A program made the translations under genes and the position numbers. The notes under the pieces are model-generated. The model was not told the origin of the DNA, made no database searches, and saw only the letters and a program-made list of their open reading frames with translations. This document shows, in pieces, positions 9,686 to 17,196 of a stretch of DNA of 46,993 bases. This DNA is from an uncultured Verrucomicrobiales bacterium (GTDB taxonomy: Bacteria > Verrucomicrobiota > Verrucomicrobiia > Verrucomicrobiales > DEV007): assembly GCA_943789025.1 (NCBI GenBank), contig CALSSN010000025.1, positions 1 through 46,993 of the forward strand. The letters are read 5' to 3'. Position 1 is the stretch's first letter, and the number at the start of each line of letters is the position of its first letter.

Positions 9686-9725
9686 CTGGGGCGGTTTTTG
9701 GAGGAGAATCTTGGACACCGTTCTT

Positions 9726-9810
9726 CCTATCGCTGAAGGGGACATTCTTTGGAGCTCTCTGAGAACGCATATTCCCTAGGGGAAAACGGGCTTCTATTCC
9801 TGTTTTCAGG
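9726..9810 (-). repeat. Dispersed repeat family A, copy 1
   Basis: Read on the minus strand, this block runs CCTGAAAACAGGAATAGAAG...GAGCTCCAAAGAATGTCCCC...CGATAGG. It matches 13187-13291 at both ends while the middle differs. It ends exactly where the IS inverted repeat begins. No convincing gene lies in it. Confidence 0.7.
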
Positions 9811-9854
9811 GTACGAACAGATAAGTTCCGAGCCCTCTGCGAGAAGTTCGGTAT

Positions 9855-9870
9855 GGCACCGATCGGTGCC
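9855..9870. promoter_or_regulatory. Perfect 16-bp palindrome, candidate operator
   Basis: GGCACCGATCGGTGCC is its own reverse complement and lies about 157 bases upstream of the permease start, in a stretch with no gene of its own (9811-10027). A dimeric repressor or activator site is a reasonable guess. Nothing in the window identifies the cognate regulator. Confidence 0.35.
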
Positions 9871-10027
9871 TCCTGTGGGCAAGGCGCTTGCTTTTTGATT
9901 GTGAAAAAGCAGAGTCCCTTTAGGCCATCTCTCGGAGAAAAAGAGTTTGTGAAGGATCGCCTTTCTATTGCCCTGCGGGCGCAGGCCAATCGAAAAGCAA
10001 CGTCATTACTGGAGGTGAAATTGTCGA

Positions 10028-11605
10028 ATGCAGAGTGAGAAAGCATCATCTATGAAATGGTTTGTTCGCGGTGACGTTGACGGCTTCTTCGGGCTGGCGC
10101 TTGATAACCTCGTTCAGCTTCTGGTCATCGATGCTCTTTGCCGGTTCGTGCTGGGATTTGACGGGGCTCTGCTCTACGGTCATGTGCTGCCCGGTGTGGC
10201 CGTCTCTATCCTCGTGGGCAACCTCTACTATGGGTGGCAAGCGAAGAGGCTGGCTGCATCGACTGGGCGTCGAGATATCTGTGCTTTGCCCTACGGGATC
10301 AACACTGTCTCGCTTTTTGCGCATGTCTTTCTTGTTATGCTTCCTGCAAGATTTGTGGCAGAAGCTGCCGGTGCTGAGGATCCAGCGCGGGTGGCTTGGC
10401 AGGCGGGACTTCTGGCGTGTCTAGGTTCCGGGATTATCGAGTTCGGCGGAGCCTTCGTTGCGGAAAAAATCCGTAAAGCCACCCCGAGAGCGGCGCTGCT
10501 GGCGACTTTGGCAGGCATCGCGCTCGGCTTTATTTCGTTCGAGTTTCTGTTCAGAACTTTTGCGGCACCCGTCGTGGGTCTCACTACGCTTGCAGTCGTT
10601 CTGGTCGTTTACTTCGGTCGTGTGCGCTTCAAAGGCGGAATTCCCGGCGGACTGGTAGCGGTGGTCCTCGGCACGGCGCTGGCGTGGATCACTGGGCTCT
10701 CCCCGACGGGCCCGCCGCCGCAGCCGCCGCAGTTCGGAGTTCCAGTTCCAGTTCTGGGTGACCTCGTTGCCTCGCTGACCTGGAGTAATCTGATGGCTTA
10801 CGTTGCTGTGATCATTCCTATGGGGGTGTTCAATGTGATCGGATCGCTGCAGAATATTGAATCTGCGGAAGCTGCTGGCGACTCGTTCCCGACGAAACCA
10901 TCGCTGGCGGTCAATGGAATCGGGACGATCGCCGCGGCTATATTTGGTTCGTGTTTTCCCACCACGATTTATATCGGACATCCGGGGTGGAAGGGTCTTG
11001 GGGCTCGTGCTGGTTACTCGGTCATGAACGCCGTCTTCATCACAGTCATCTGCCTGACCGGAGTTCTCGGGCACATCGTTTACGTGATCCCGATCGAGGC
11101 AGGAATGGCTATTGTTCTCTGGATTGGTATGGTCATCACAGCGCAGGCCTTCCAAGCCACCCCCAGGGAGCACGCGCCCGCAGTGGTGATGGGTCTGCTT
11201 CCGGGAATCGGAGCATGGGGAGCGCTGATGGCCAAGCACGGGCTGCGTGCCGCCGGTGCCGGCACACCGGAGTTTCCTTTCAGTGAGTCGCTGGTCGGGG
11301 AGTTTAAAAAGTCATCCGTGTATATTGACGGGGCATTCTCACTCGCGGAGGGCTTTATCTTTACTGCGATGATTCTGTCAGCAGCGACCGTGGCAATCAT
11401 CGGTCGGCGTTTTGGCACCGCAGCAACATGGTGCCTGGTTGCCGCGGTTCTCTCGGCGCTTGGGCTCATGCACACCTACCGCTTCACGCTCGGAGACACG
11501 GCGCTTCATTTAGAGCCCTCCTGGTCGTTCGTCGTCGGCTATGCTATGATGGCAGCGGTGTTCTTTGTCGCTCGATTCGTCACCGAACCGACCACAAGCC
11601 ACTGA
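10028..11605 (+). CDS. NCS2-like (xanthine/uracil/purine type) permease
   Basis: The product is 525 residues with about 12 hydrophobic segments and no signal peptide. The N-terminal block RGDVDGFFGLALDNLVQLLV and the later pattern CFPTTIYIGHPGWKGLGAR resemble nucleobase:cation symporter 2 proteins related to AzgA permeases. A Shine-Dalgarno sequence GGAGGTGA ten bases before the ATG at 10028 supports this start over the ATG at 10052. It sits 26 bases before a fucosidase and is probably co-transcribed with it, so its natural substrate may not be a nucleobase. Family assignment is by overall look of the sequence; substrate is unknown. Confidence 0.7.
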   Translation: MQSEKASSMKWFVRGDVDGFFGLALDNLVQLLVIDALCRFVLGFDGALLYGHVLPGVAVSILVGNLYYGWQAKRLAASTGRRDICALPYGINTVSLFAHVFLVMLPARFVAEAAGAEDPARVAWQAGLLACLGSGIIEFGGAFVAEKIRKATPRAALLATLAGIALGFISFEFLFRTFAAPVVGLTTLAVVLVVYFGRVRFKGGIPGGLVAVVLGTALAWITGLSPTGPPPQPPQFGVPVPVLGDLVASLTWSNLMAYVAVIIPMGVFNVIGSLQNIESAEAAGDSFPTKPSLAVNGIGTIAAAIFGSCFPTTIYIGHPGWKGLGARAGYSVMNAVFITVICLTGVLGHIVYVIPIEAGMAIVLWIGMVITAQAFQATPREHAPAVVMGLLPGIGAWGALMAKHGLRAAGAGTPEFPFSESLVGEFKKSSVYIDGAFSLAEGFIFTAMILSAATVAIIGRRFGTAATWCLVAAVLSALGLMHTYRFTLGDTALHLEPSWSFVVGYAMMAAVFFVARFVTEPTTSH

Positions 11606-11631
11606 GAGATTCGGGTGAAGGTGAAAAATAG

Positions 11632-13173
11632 ATGAGCAAGAAACGACAAGAGATGATGATCTGGAGAGCTATCGCGGTTACGTGCAGTGTGCTGCTTCTT
11701 CTGCCCGGAGCGCAGGCGACTGCGGCTGCGGCTGCGACTGCGGCTGATGAGGAGACACTGGCTGAGGACCCGTTCGCGGTCGAACGCGAGCAGCACGGGA
11801 TAGATGCGGGCGAGCGGCCGTGGGAGGGGCGCTCGCCGGAGGAACTTCGGAAATGGGCGAAGGAGAACCTGCATCGTAAGCTGGTGGCCAGCTCCGTGAT
11901 CGATGAGAAGGCTCACCCCGAGTGGGCCTGGTTCAGAGAGGCAGGTCTCGGCCTCTTCCTCCACTGGGGACCTGCCAGTTTACCGCCTAGCAATGGCGAC
12001 GCCTGGGCGATGGTCTGGAATGAGCACCGATCAAAGAACAACCTTCTGCAAAAGCCCGAGGCCATGTTCGCGGCTGCGGAGTCGTGGAACCCGGAAAAGT
12101 ACGACCCAGACAAGTGGATGGCCGCCGCCTCGAAGGCCGGCTTCGGATACGCGGTGCTGACTTCCCGCCACCACGACGGCTACTGCCTCTGGCCCAGTGC
12201 TCACGGTGACTGGGATACTGGCGACAAGATGGCCGGCCGGGACCTGGTCAAAGACTATGTCAAGGCCTGCAGGAACAATGACTTGCGAGTCGGGCTCTAT
12301 TATTCCGGGCCGAACTGGCATTTCGACTACCGAAACAAAGACTTCTCGCATCCTCCCAGCGGCTACAACTACAAGCACGAGAAGGTCGATGCGGATCCAC
12401 CCCTGGCGGCATTGATGGGTTACACACCGCCGCTGCCGGGAGACGGTGACCGCCTCGAGCTCGAAGAGTCGACAAGGCAGGTGCGCGAGTTGATGACCGG
12501 TTACGGGCTGATCGACATCATGTGGTGGGATGGTAACCTGATCATGTCCGAGCAAGAGCTGGCCGAGCTCCAGCCAGATATCTTCGTGGCCCGTGGGAAC
12601 ATCGCCACGCCGGAGGGGAGACACCACGGCAAGAGCGAATACGTCAAAGTGACGAACGAGGCAGGCTGGTGGTGGGAGCTTTGTATCAAGTCGGAAAAAG
12701 AAGACACTCCCAACTGGCACTACGGGCCGGGCCTGGAGAACAACCACTGGGGTGCGGATAAGCTGCTCGCTGAGTTGGTGCGGTGCCGGGCGTTAGGTGG
12801 AAACCTCCTGGTCAATGTCCCTCCGCGTCCAAATGGCGAAATGATGGACTGGTTCTACGTCGTCTGTGACGAGATGGCAGGGTGGATGGAACATTCGCGC
12901 GAAGCGATCCACGGGGTCGACCTCGCCGCGCCGCGGCCATCACTCGATCAGACAATGAACTGGGTGACCACAAAGGACGACGTCTGCTACGCCATGCCCG
13001 ACGCGAAAGGGAAAATTTTGATCGAAAATCTCGCAACCCCGACGTCGGTTACCCTGCTCAGAACTGGAGAGCCTCTGGATTACCAGCATCGGGATGGGGC
13101 GCTGTATCTCGTCGTGCCGGAAGCTCTGCGGACCGGGTTGCCGGACATGGTCAAGATCTGTGTTTCCAGGTAG
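11632..13173 (+). CDS. Secreted alpha-L-fucosidase, GH29
   Basis: This 513-residue protein begins with a signal peptide (IAVTCSVLLLLPGAQATA) followed by an Ala/Thr run. The GH29 barrel is marked by WFREAGLGLFLHWGP, LTSRHHDGYCLWPS, LRVGLYYSGPNWHFDY and LIDIMWWDGN. Asp300 in WWD is the expected catalytic nucleophile; GNLLVNVPPRPNGEM is the usual C-terminal barrel motif. It should release terminal alpha-L-fucose from oligo- or polysaccharide outside the cytoplasm with retention of configuration. The acid/base residue cannot be fixed by eye. A second GH29 lies at 22606 but differs in the nucleophile region (WFDHCFG), so the two probably act on different linkages. Spacing of 26 bases to the permease suggests one transcript. 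Confidence 0.9.
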   Translation: MSKKRQEMMIWRAIAVTCSVLLLLPGAQATAAAAATAADEETLAEDPFAVEREQHGIDAGERPWEGRSPEELRKWAKENLHRKLVASSVIDEKAHPEWAWFREAGLGLFLHWGPASLPPSNGDAWAMVWNEHRSKNNLLQKPEAMFAAAESWNPEKYDPDKWMAAASKAGFGYAVLTSRHHDGYCLWPSAHGDWDTGDKMAGRDLVKDYVKACRNNDLRVGLYYSGPNWHFDYRNKDFSHPPSGYNYKHEKVDADPPLAALMGYTPPLPGDGDRLELEESTRQVRELMTGYGLIDIMWWDGNLIMSEQELAELQPDIFVARGNIATPEGRHHGKSEYVKVTNEAGWWWELCIKSEKEDTPNWHYGPGLENNHWGADKLLAELVRCRALGGNLLVNVPPRPNGEMMDWFYVVCDEMAGWMEHSREAIHGVDLAAPRPSLDQTMNWVTTKDDVCYAMPDAKGKILIENLATPTSVTLLRTGEPLDYQHRDGALYLVVPEALRTGLPDMVKICVSR

Positions 13174-13186
13174 GCTCTTCTCTTAT

Positions 13187-13291
13187 CCTGAAAACGGCAA
13201 TAGAAACCAGTTTTCTTTAAGGGCACATGCGGGCACATGCGGGCACATGCGGGCACAGCGAGCTCCGAAGAATGTCCCCTTCACCCATAGG
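13187..13291 (+). repeat. Dispersed repeat family A, copy 2
   Basis: It starts CCTGAAAACGGCAATAGAAA and ends GAATGTCCCCTTCACCCATAGG, matching the inverted copy at 9726-9810. The centre holds 3.7 copies of the 10-bp tandem GGGCACATGC (13221-13257), absent from copy 1. No coding function. Confidence 0.7.
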
Positions 13292-13513
13292 ATGCATGCC
13301 TCTCTGTGAGGAAAATCGAGTTTTGACCTCTTGAACCGAGCCTCCAGCGAGAGTGAAAATGGCAGCGCAGACACGCGAAGATGGGCGGATAGAGAAGAAG
13401 CCAAATTTCTGGATTGGCATGTGGCGTAGGGGGTTACGCAAGCCGTCCGCAGGTTAGGGGTCCATCGTCGCAGACTCCTCAGGATGACAAGCCTTCAGAT
13501 CATTGCCGTTTTT
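13292..13513. other. Non-coding spacer
   Basis: I see no gene here. Open frames exist on both strands but start inside or run into the flanking repeats and look like no protein I recognise. The sequence has no clear hairpin or promoter. Confidence 0.4.
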
Positions 13514-13715
13514 ATAGGTTCAAGTCAGCATCGCTGCGCCCTGGGGCCACTCAAAAAGCCCTTCGGGTTGTGCTGCCCGTACCCAGCGTGGCTTTGTTGG
13601 TCGTTGGTCGTTGCGTCGTTGGTCGTTGCTCGTGGATGTTCATCCACTTCCACTCCACCGCCTCGCCCCGTGCCACACAGAATGCGGATAACAATGACGG
13701 GCACCGCCATGAATC
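13514..13715 (+). repeat. Dispersed repeat family B, copy 1
   Basis: The block runs from ATAGGTTCAAGTCAGCATCG through GCGTGGCTTTGTTGGTCG and CTCGTGGATGTTCATCCACT to GGGCACCGCCATGAATC. The same modules occur in inverse orientation at 33645-33802, and the first module recurs at 17022-17097. An internal GTTGGTCGTTGGTCGTT tandem is specific to this copy. A short hairpin AGCCCTTCGGGTT lies at about 13556-13568. Confidence 0.75.
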
Positions 13716-13775
13716 CGCCCTTCCTTAAGTTTGGATGAAAGTAACCGTAGATTCGCCCGTTCTTAGAAGGGAGTG

Positions 13776-15260
13776 ATGATACGTTGCAGCATTCTTTTCC
13801 TGATCCCGGGGGTCTTCCTGTTCTGCCTGCCGCCGGCTTCGGCCGAGCTCGAACTCGCCGGCAGCCGACCTAACATCATCCTGGTCATGACAGATGACCA
13901 GGGGATGGGGGATCTCTCGTGCATGGGGAATCCCATCCTGAAGACGCCGCACCTCGACCGCTTCTATGCCCAGAGCACCCGCTTCACCGACTTCCAGGTC
14001 AGTCCGACCTGCGCGCCGACCCGCGCGGCCCTCATGAGCGGGCGCCCGCCCTTCGAGGTCGGGGTCAGTCACACGATTTTCCAGCGCGAGCGCCTGGCAC
14101 CTGAGGTGGTGACGTTTCCTCAGGCGTTGCAGCAAGCCGGCTATGCGACCGGCTTGTTCGGGAAGTGGCATCTCGGTGACGACGACGAGCAATACCTGCC
14201 GCAGAAACGCGGCTTCGACGAAGTCCTCATGCACGGTGCGGGGGGGATCGGTCAGTATAGCTTCGGCGACTTCAGAGCCAATACCGAGAATACCTACTTC
14301 GACAATGTGCTGCTCCAGAATGACACGGTGGTCCGGACCAAGGGGTTCTGCACTGACCTCTTTTTTCGCTCGGCGCTGGCGTGGATCCGCGGGCAGCAGC
14401 AATCCGCTGACCCCTGGTTTGCCTTCATCTCGCTCAATGCACCGCACGGCCCGATGATCGCGCCCGAGCGTTCCAAAAAGCGCTTTCTCGAGCAGGGTTA
14501 CGACGGCAAGACCGCCGGCCGTTACGGCATGATCGAGAACATCGATGCCAATGTCGGATTGCTGATGGAGAAGCTCGGTGAGTGGCAGGCCTTGGAAAAC
14601 ACCCTGGTTATTTTCATGACCGACAATGGCATGGCCATGCCCATGATAGACCGGAACGGCGAGAAGATCGCGCCGCACAATGCCGGCCTGCGGGGTGGCA
14701 AGAATTCCTCCTACGAGGGCGGTACGCACGTGCCCGCATTCTGGCATTGGAAGGGGGTTCTCGAGGAAGGGGCGGCTATTCCGGCGCTCGCCGCCCACAT
14801 CGACCTCTACCGAACCTTCTGCGAACTGGCCGGTGCAGAGATCCCCGAGAGTGCTCTTCCTCCGAAAGGGCGTTCGCTGGTAGCCTTGCTGGAGGACCCG
14901 CAGGCGGATTGGCCGGACCGCAAACTCTTCGTGCACTGCGGCCGGTGGCAGCCGGGAGAGCGGGAGCAGGCGAAATACGTGAAGTGTGCAGTCCGCAGCA
15001 AGCGCTGGCGGTTGGTTGGAAATACGCAGCTCTTCGATATCGTCAATGATCCGGGCGAGAAAAAGGACGTCGCCGCTCGGCATCCGAAAATCGTCAATGA
15101 GTTGCGCAGCGCCTACGACAGCTGGTGGCAGTCGACCGAGCCGTTGCTCGTTAACGAGGGCCTGCCCACAATCGAGCCGGGCCAGTTCTACCTCCAACGC
15201 CTCTACAAAAAACAGCACGAGGAGGCCTGCATCCCCGAATGGCAGCCGGACGGTATTTGA
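13776..15260 (+). CDS. Secreted formylglycine-dependent sulfatase (S1 family)
   Basis: The 494-residue protein has a signal peptide (MIRCSILFLIPGVFLFCLPPASA) and the sulfatase N-terminal core PNIILVMTDDQGMGDLSCMG, whose Asp residues bind the metal. The motif C79-A-P-T-R83 followed by AALMSGR fits the CxPxR formylglycine signature, so Cys79 should be matured by a formylglycine-generating enzyme encoded elsewhere. Other hallmarks are ATGLFGKWHLG, LNAPHGPMIAP and IFMTDNGMA. It hydrolyses sulfate esters, presumably on the polysaccharide attacked by the neighbouring glycosidases. The ATG at 13776 follows AGAAGGGAG; an in-frame GTG lies one codon earlier. S1 subfamily and sulfate position cannot be told by eye. 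Confidence 0.9.
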   Translation: MIRCSILFLIPGVFLFCLPPASAELELAGSRPNIILVMTDDQGMGDLSCMGNPILKTPHLDRFYAQSTRFTDFQVSPTCAPTRAALMSGRPPFEVGVSHTIFQRERLAPEVVTFPQALQQAGYATGLFGKWHLGDDDEQYLPQKRGFDEVLMHGAGGIGQYSFGDFRANTENTYFDNVLLQNDTVVRTKGFCTDLFFRSALAWIRGQQQSADPWFAFISLNAPHGPMIAPERSKKRFLEQGYDGKTAGRYGMIENIDANVGLLMEKLGEWQALENTLVIFMTDNGMAMPMIDRNGEKIAPHNAGLRGGKNSSYEGGTHVPAFWHWKGVLEEGAAIPALAAHIDLYRTFCELAGAEIPESALPPKGRSLVALLEDPQADWPDRKLFVHCGRWQPGEREQAKYVKCAVRSKRWRLVGNTQLFDIVNDPGEKKDVAARHPKIVNELRSAYDSWWQSTEPLLVNEGLPTIEPGQFYLQRLYKKQHEEACIPEWQPDGI

Positions 15261-15319
15261 AGAAGGACGGGCGTGGACCCAGTCGCGCAGAACGAATCCC
15301 GAGAATGTGAGCGAATAAG

Positions 15320-16885
15320 ATGATGAAATTAAGATCCCGTATTTTCTATTTTCTGGTTGTGCTCTCTGCCGCGCATGGAGTCTCCGCCAGGTCCGCTGCT
15401 GCTACGTCCCCAGGAGCAGAGGTGAAGGACAACTTGCAAAGCGTCGATGAGGTCAGTAGCCACGACGACAAGGCAAGCTGGCGGGTCGATTCCACCGCAG
15501 AGTGGGAGGAAAGCGCGCGTGCCAGCGAGGGATTCAGCTTCGAAGACGGATTCGCGAGCCCGAAGGGCAAGAAGGTGGCGACCTACAGCAGTGTGGTGCA
15601 TTGCTTCCCGGAGAAGCGAGTGGCCACCCGTCTGGTTCTCGAGCAGTCGCCGGTCTGGGAAAACTGGCAGCCCGCCGGGAGGATCGTCCCGGAGAACCTT
15701 TCCGATGCGCCGGTGATGCTGTCGCTCGGCCCACAGAATTACTGGGTTTTCGGCCGCTACAAGCCGGCGCAGCGTAAGGGCTTCGTCGCTGAGGATGCCG
15801 AGTTGGAAGGCTTCGATATGCCGCTCAAAACGACGCCATTCAGCAACCAGTTCGATGCCCCCGGTGGGCTGAAGAAGAGCCGCTCCGGCTACCACGCATG
15901 GCAGAGTAGGGACATGGTGAACTGGGTCCACCACGGGTCGGTCACCGAAAAGTTTTCCGCGTGGGTGACCACTGCCGAGCAGGTCGATGGCAAAGTCTAT
16001 TTTTATTACGACTACCCGAACGACCAGGACCCACACCTCTACATCGATGAAGACCTGACCGACGGGATTCCAGGAAAGAACGTCGGGCTCGTCTTTGCTG
16101 ACCCGTCGCACGGCTCGGACTGTGCCTTCATCCGCGACCTCGACGGGAAGTTTCACGTTATCTACGAGGACTGGAGCCCGATCGATGCCAGCCGCCACTC
16201 GTGGGACTCACCGCTCGCCGGGCACGCCGTCAGCGCCGATGGCATCAGCGACTTCGAGATCCTGCCGCCGGCGGTCGATTATCGCACCAATCCGACCGGC
16301 AGGATGGAGGAATACAGGCACCCGCACTGGAAGCAGCACCCGGACTGGGACACCAATAAAGGCGTCTACGAGGTGCACGAGCCTAAGCAGGACGCCTTTG
16401 GCGACTGGGCGGCCATCTCCATTGGAGGTCGCTATTACCTGTTCGGAGACTACCACCCCGCCCACCGGGGCATCTGCATCGGCTGGTTCACCTCGCCGAG
16501 CCTGGACCAGCCGTTTGTCCTCTGCGGCGAGATGGGCAAGGGTCATCCCGACCCGGACATCGCCTTTGCCGAGGGACGCTTTTATCTCGTTAACCAGACC
16601 AGGCACGACTATACCAGCCCCGGCCCATGGGTGGAGAAGGTGGAGGCTCGTGTGGGGGTCGATGCTGACGGCGACGGCGCCATCGACACGTGGACCGACT
16701 GGCAGGAGGTCAAGGAAAGCTACGATTACATCGAGGGCTTCTCGAAGCAGGTCGCGCGCCACCCCGCCACGCTCGATGTCAGCAGCCTCCCGGCTGGTCG
16801 AGGATTCGCCTTTGAGCTCCGTGCCGAGGACACCACCGCAAACCAGTCGCAACCAATCCTCGACCGCGTGACCCTGGAATTCTGA
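15320..16885 (+). CDS. Secreted five-bladed beta-propeller protein, GH43/GH117-like hydrolase of uncertain family
   Basis: The product is 521 residues with a signal peptide (RSRIFYFLVVLSAAHGVSA). The middle and C-terminal parts show propeller-like repeats: SRSGYHAWQSRDMVNWVHHG, GKVYFYYDYPNDQDPHLY, HGSDCAFIRDLDGKFHVIY, WAAISIGGRYYLFGDYHP and GHPDPDIAFAEGRFYLV. These acidic motifs around Asp and His-Pro-Asp resemble the active sites of clan GH-F and GH117-type enzymes, which include 3,6-anhydro-galactosidases. It lies 59 bases after the sulfatase and probably acts on the same substrate. I cannot place it in a named CAZy family, and the catalytic residues are not proven. Confidence 0.6.
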   Translation: MMKLRSRIFYFLVVLSAAHGVSARSAAATSPGAEVKDNLQSVDEVSSHDDKASWRVDSTAEWEESARASEGFSFEDGFASPKGKKVATYSSVVHCFPEKRVATRLVLEQSPVWENWQPAGRIVPENLSDAPVMLSLGPQNYWVFGRYKPAQRKGFVAEDAELEGFDMPLKTTPFSNQFDAPGGLKKSRSGYHAWQSRDMVNWVHHGSVTEKFSAWVTTAEQVDGKVYFYYDYPNDQDPHLYIDEDLTDGIPGKNVGLVFADPSHGSDCAFIRDLDGKFHVIYEDWSPIDASRHSWDSPLAGHAVSADGISDFEILPPAVDYRTNPTGRMEEYRHPHWKQHPDWDTNKGVYEVHEPKQDAFGDWAAISIGGRYYLFGDYHPAHRGICIGWFTSPSLDQPFVLCGEMGKGHPDPDIAFAEGRFYLVNQTRHDYTSPGPWVEKVEARVGVDADGDGAIDTWTDWQEVKESYDYIEGFSKQVARHPATLDVSSLPAGRGFAFELRAEDTTANQSQPILDRVTLEF

Positions 16886-17021
16886 ACTATGCCCGGCCCT
16901 CGCGGCCATCGGGGTGCTCGCTGGCTCCGCGTCGGCAGAGGCGCAGAGTCCCTGAGGACAGTGCTGGTTGTCTGCCCTCAATTGCAGTGATTAACTCCTG
17001 AGGAAGGTCTGATCCATTGCT
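16886..17021. other. Spacer with a possible signal-peptide remnant
   Basis: One frame of about 16892-16954 reads PALAAIGVLAGSASAEAQSP then TGA, which looks like the end of a secretion signal without a start or a mature protein. It may be a gene relic or chance. Nothing else is evident before the repeat at 17022. Confidence 0.25.
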
Positions 17022-17097
17022 CCACCCACCACTTGGAATGGAATAGGATTCAAGTCAGCATCGCTGCGCTCCGGGCACCCCATTGGGGTTTTTTGTT
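17022..17097 (+). repeat. Dispersed repeat family B, copy 2 (short)
   Basis: CACCACTTGGAATGGAATAG then GATTCAAGTCAGCATCGCTG match the corresponding modules of the copies at 13514 and 33645. The long second module is missing. The copy ends in a small hairpin with a T tract (17076-17096). Confidence 0.7.
17076..17096 (+). terminator. Short hairpin plus T tract
   Basis: ACCCC-ATT-GGGGT followed by TTTTT forms a 5-bp stem with a three-base loop. It could end transcription between the propeller hydrolase and galactokinase, but the stem is short and it is part of the dispersed repeat. Confidence 0.4.
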
Positions 17098-17161
17098 TGA
17101 GTGTCTCGATGCCGGGTTGTTGTGACGGGATGATTGATTTTCATTTTTTCTATAAAAATCC

Positions 17162-17190
17162 GAGACATTCAGACCTGACGAATCTATAAA
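17162..17190 (+). promoter_or_regulatory. Weak candidate promoter for galK
   Basis: GAGACA and TATAAA are separated by 17 bases. If this is used, the transcript would begin almost at the galK ATG, giving little or no leader, which fits the absence of a Shine-Dalgarno sequence. A GAGACATT string also precedes the ATG of the gene at 24578. The -35 match is poor and the call is speculative. Confidence 0.2.
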
Positions 17191-17196
17191 AACCAG

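Larger units (their letters stand above)
8259..9725 (-). mobile_element. IS4-like insertion sequence with 15-bp terminal inverted repeats
   Basis: AAGAACGGTGTCCAA at 8259-8273 and its exact reverse complement TTGGACACCGTTCTT at 9711-9725 bracket a single transposase gene, giving a 1467-bp element, normal for IS4. The gene stops ten bases inside the left end; about 180 bases lie between its start and the right end and contain a hairpin at 9655-9685. I see no target-site duplication in the flanks. The right end abuts a dispersed repeat, so the true outer boundary is not fully certain. Confidence 0.75.

Noticed and set aside
8382..9779. 465-residue plus-strand frame opposite the transposase
   Set aside because: It is antisense to a gene with a complete IS4 signature; such long shadows are common at high GC.
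9630..10049. 139-residue minus-strand frame before the permease
   Set aside because: It runs from inside the IS through a dispersed repeat and shares APKNVPF text with the other repeat copy only because of that repeat.
13221..13257. GGGCACATGC tandem as a CRISPR-like array
   Set aside because: The units are 10 bp and contiguous, with no spacers and no cas genes.
13514..13540. GGTTCAAGTC resembling a tRNA T-loop, a possible attachment site
   Set aside because: The flanking five bases do not pair to form a T-stem, and no acceptor or anticodon arm is found in any of the repeat copies.
13414..13738. Small frames with MAVPVIVIRILCGTGR-like text, also seen near 33650
   Set aside because: They are translations of the family B repeat; the similarity is at DNA level, frames differ, and no binding site or start is shared.
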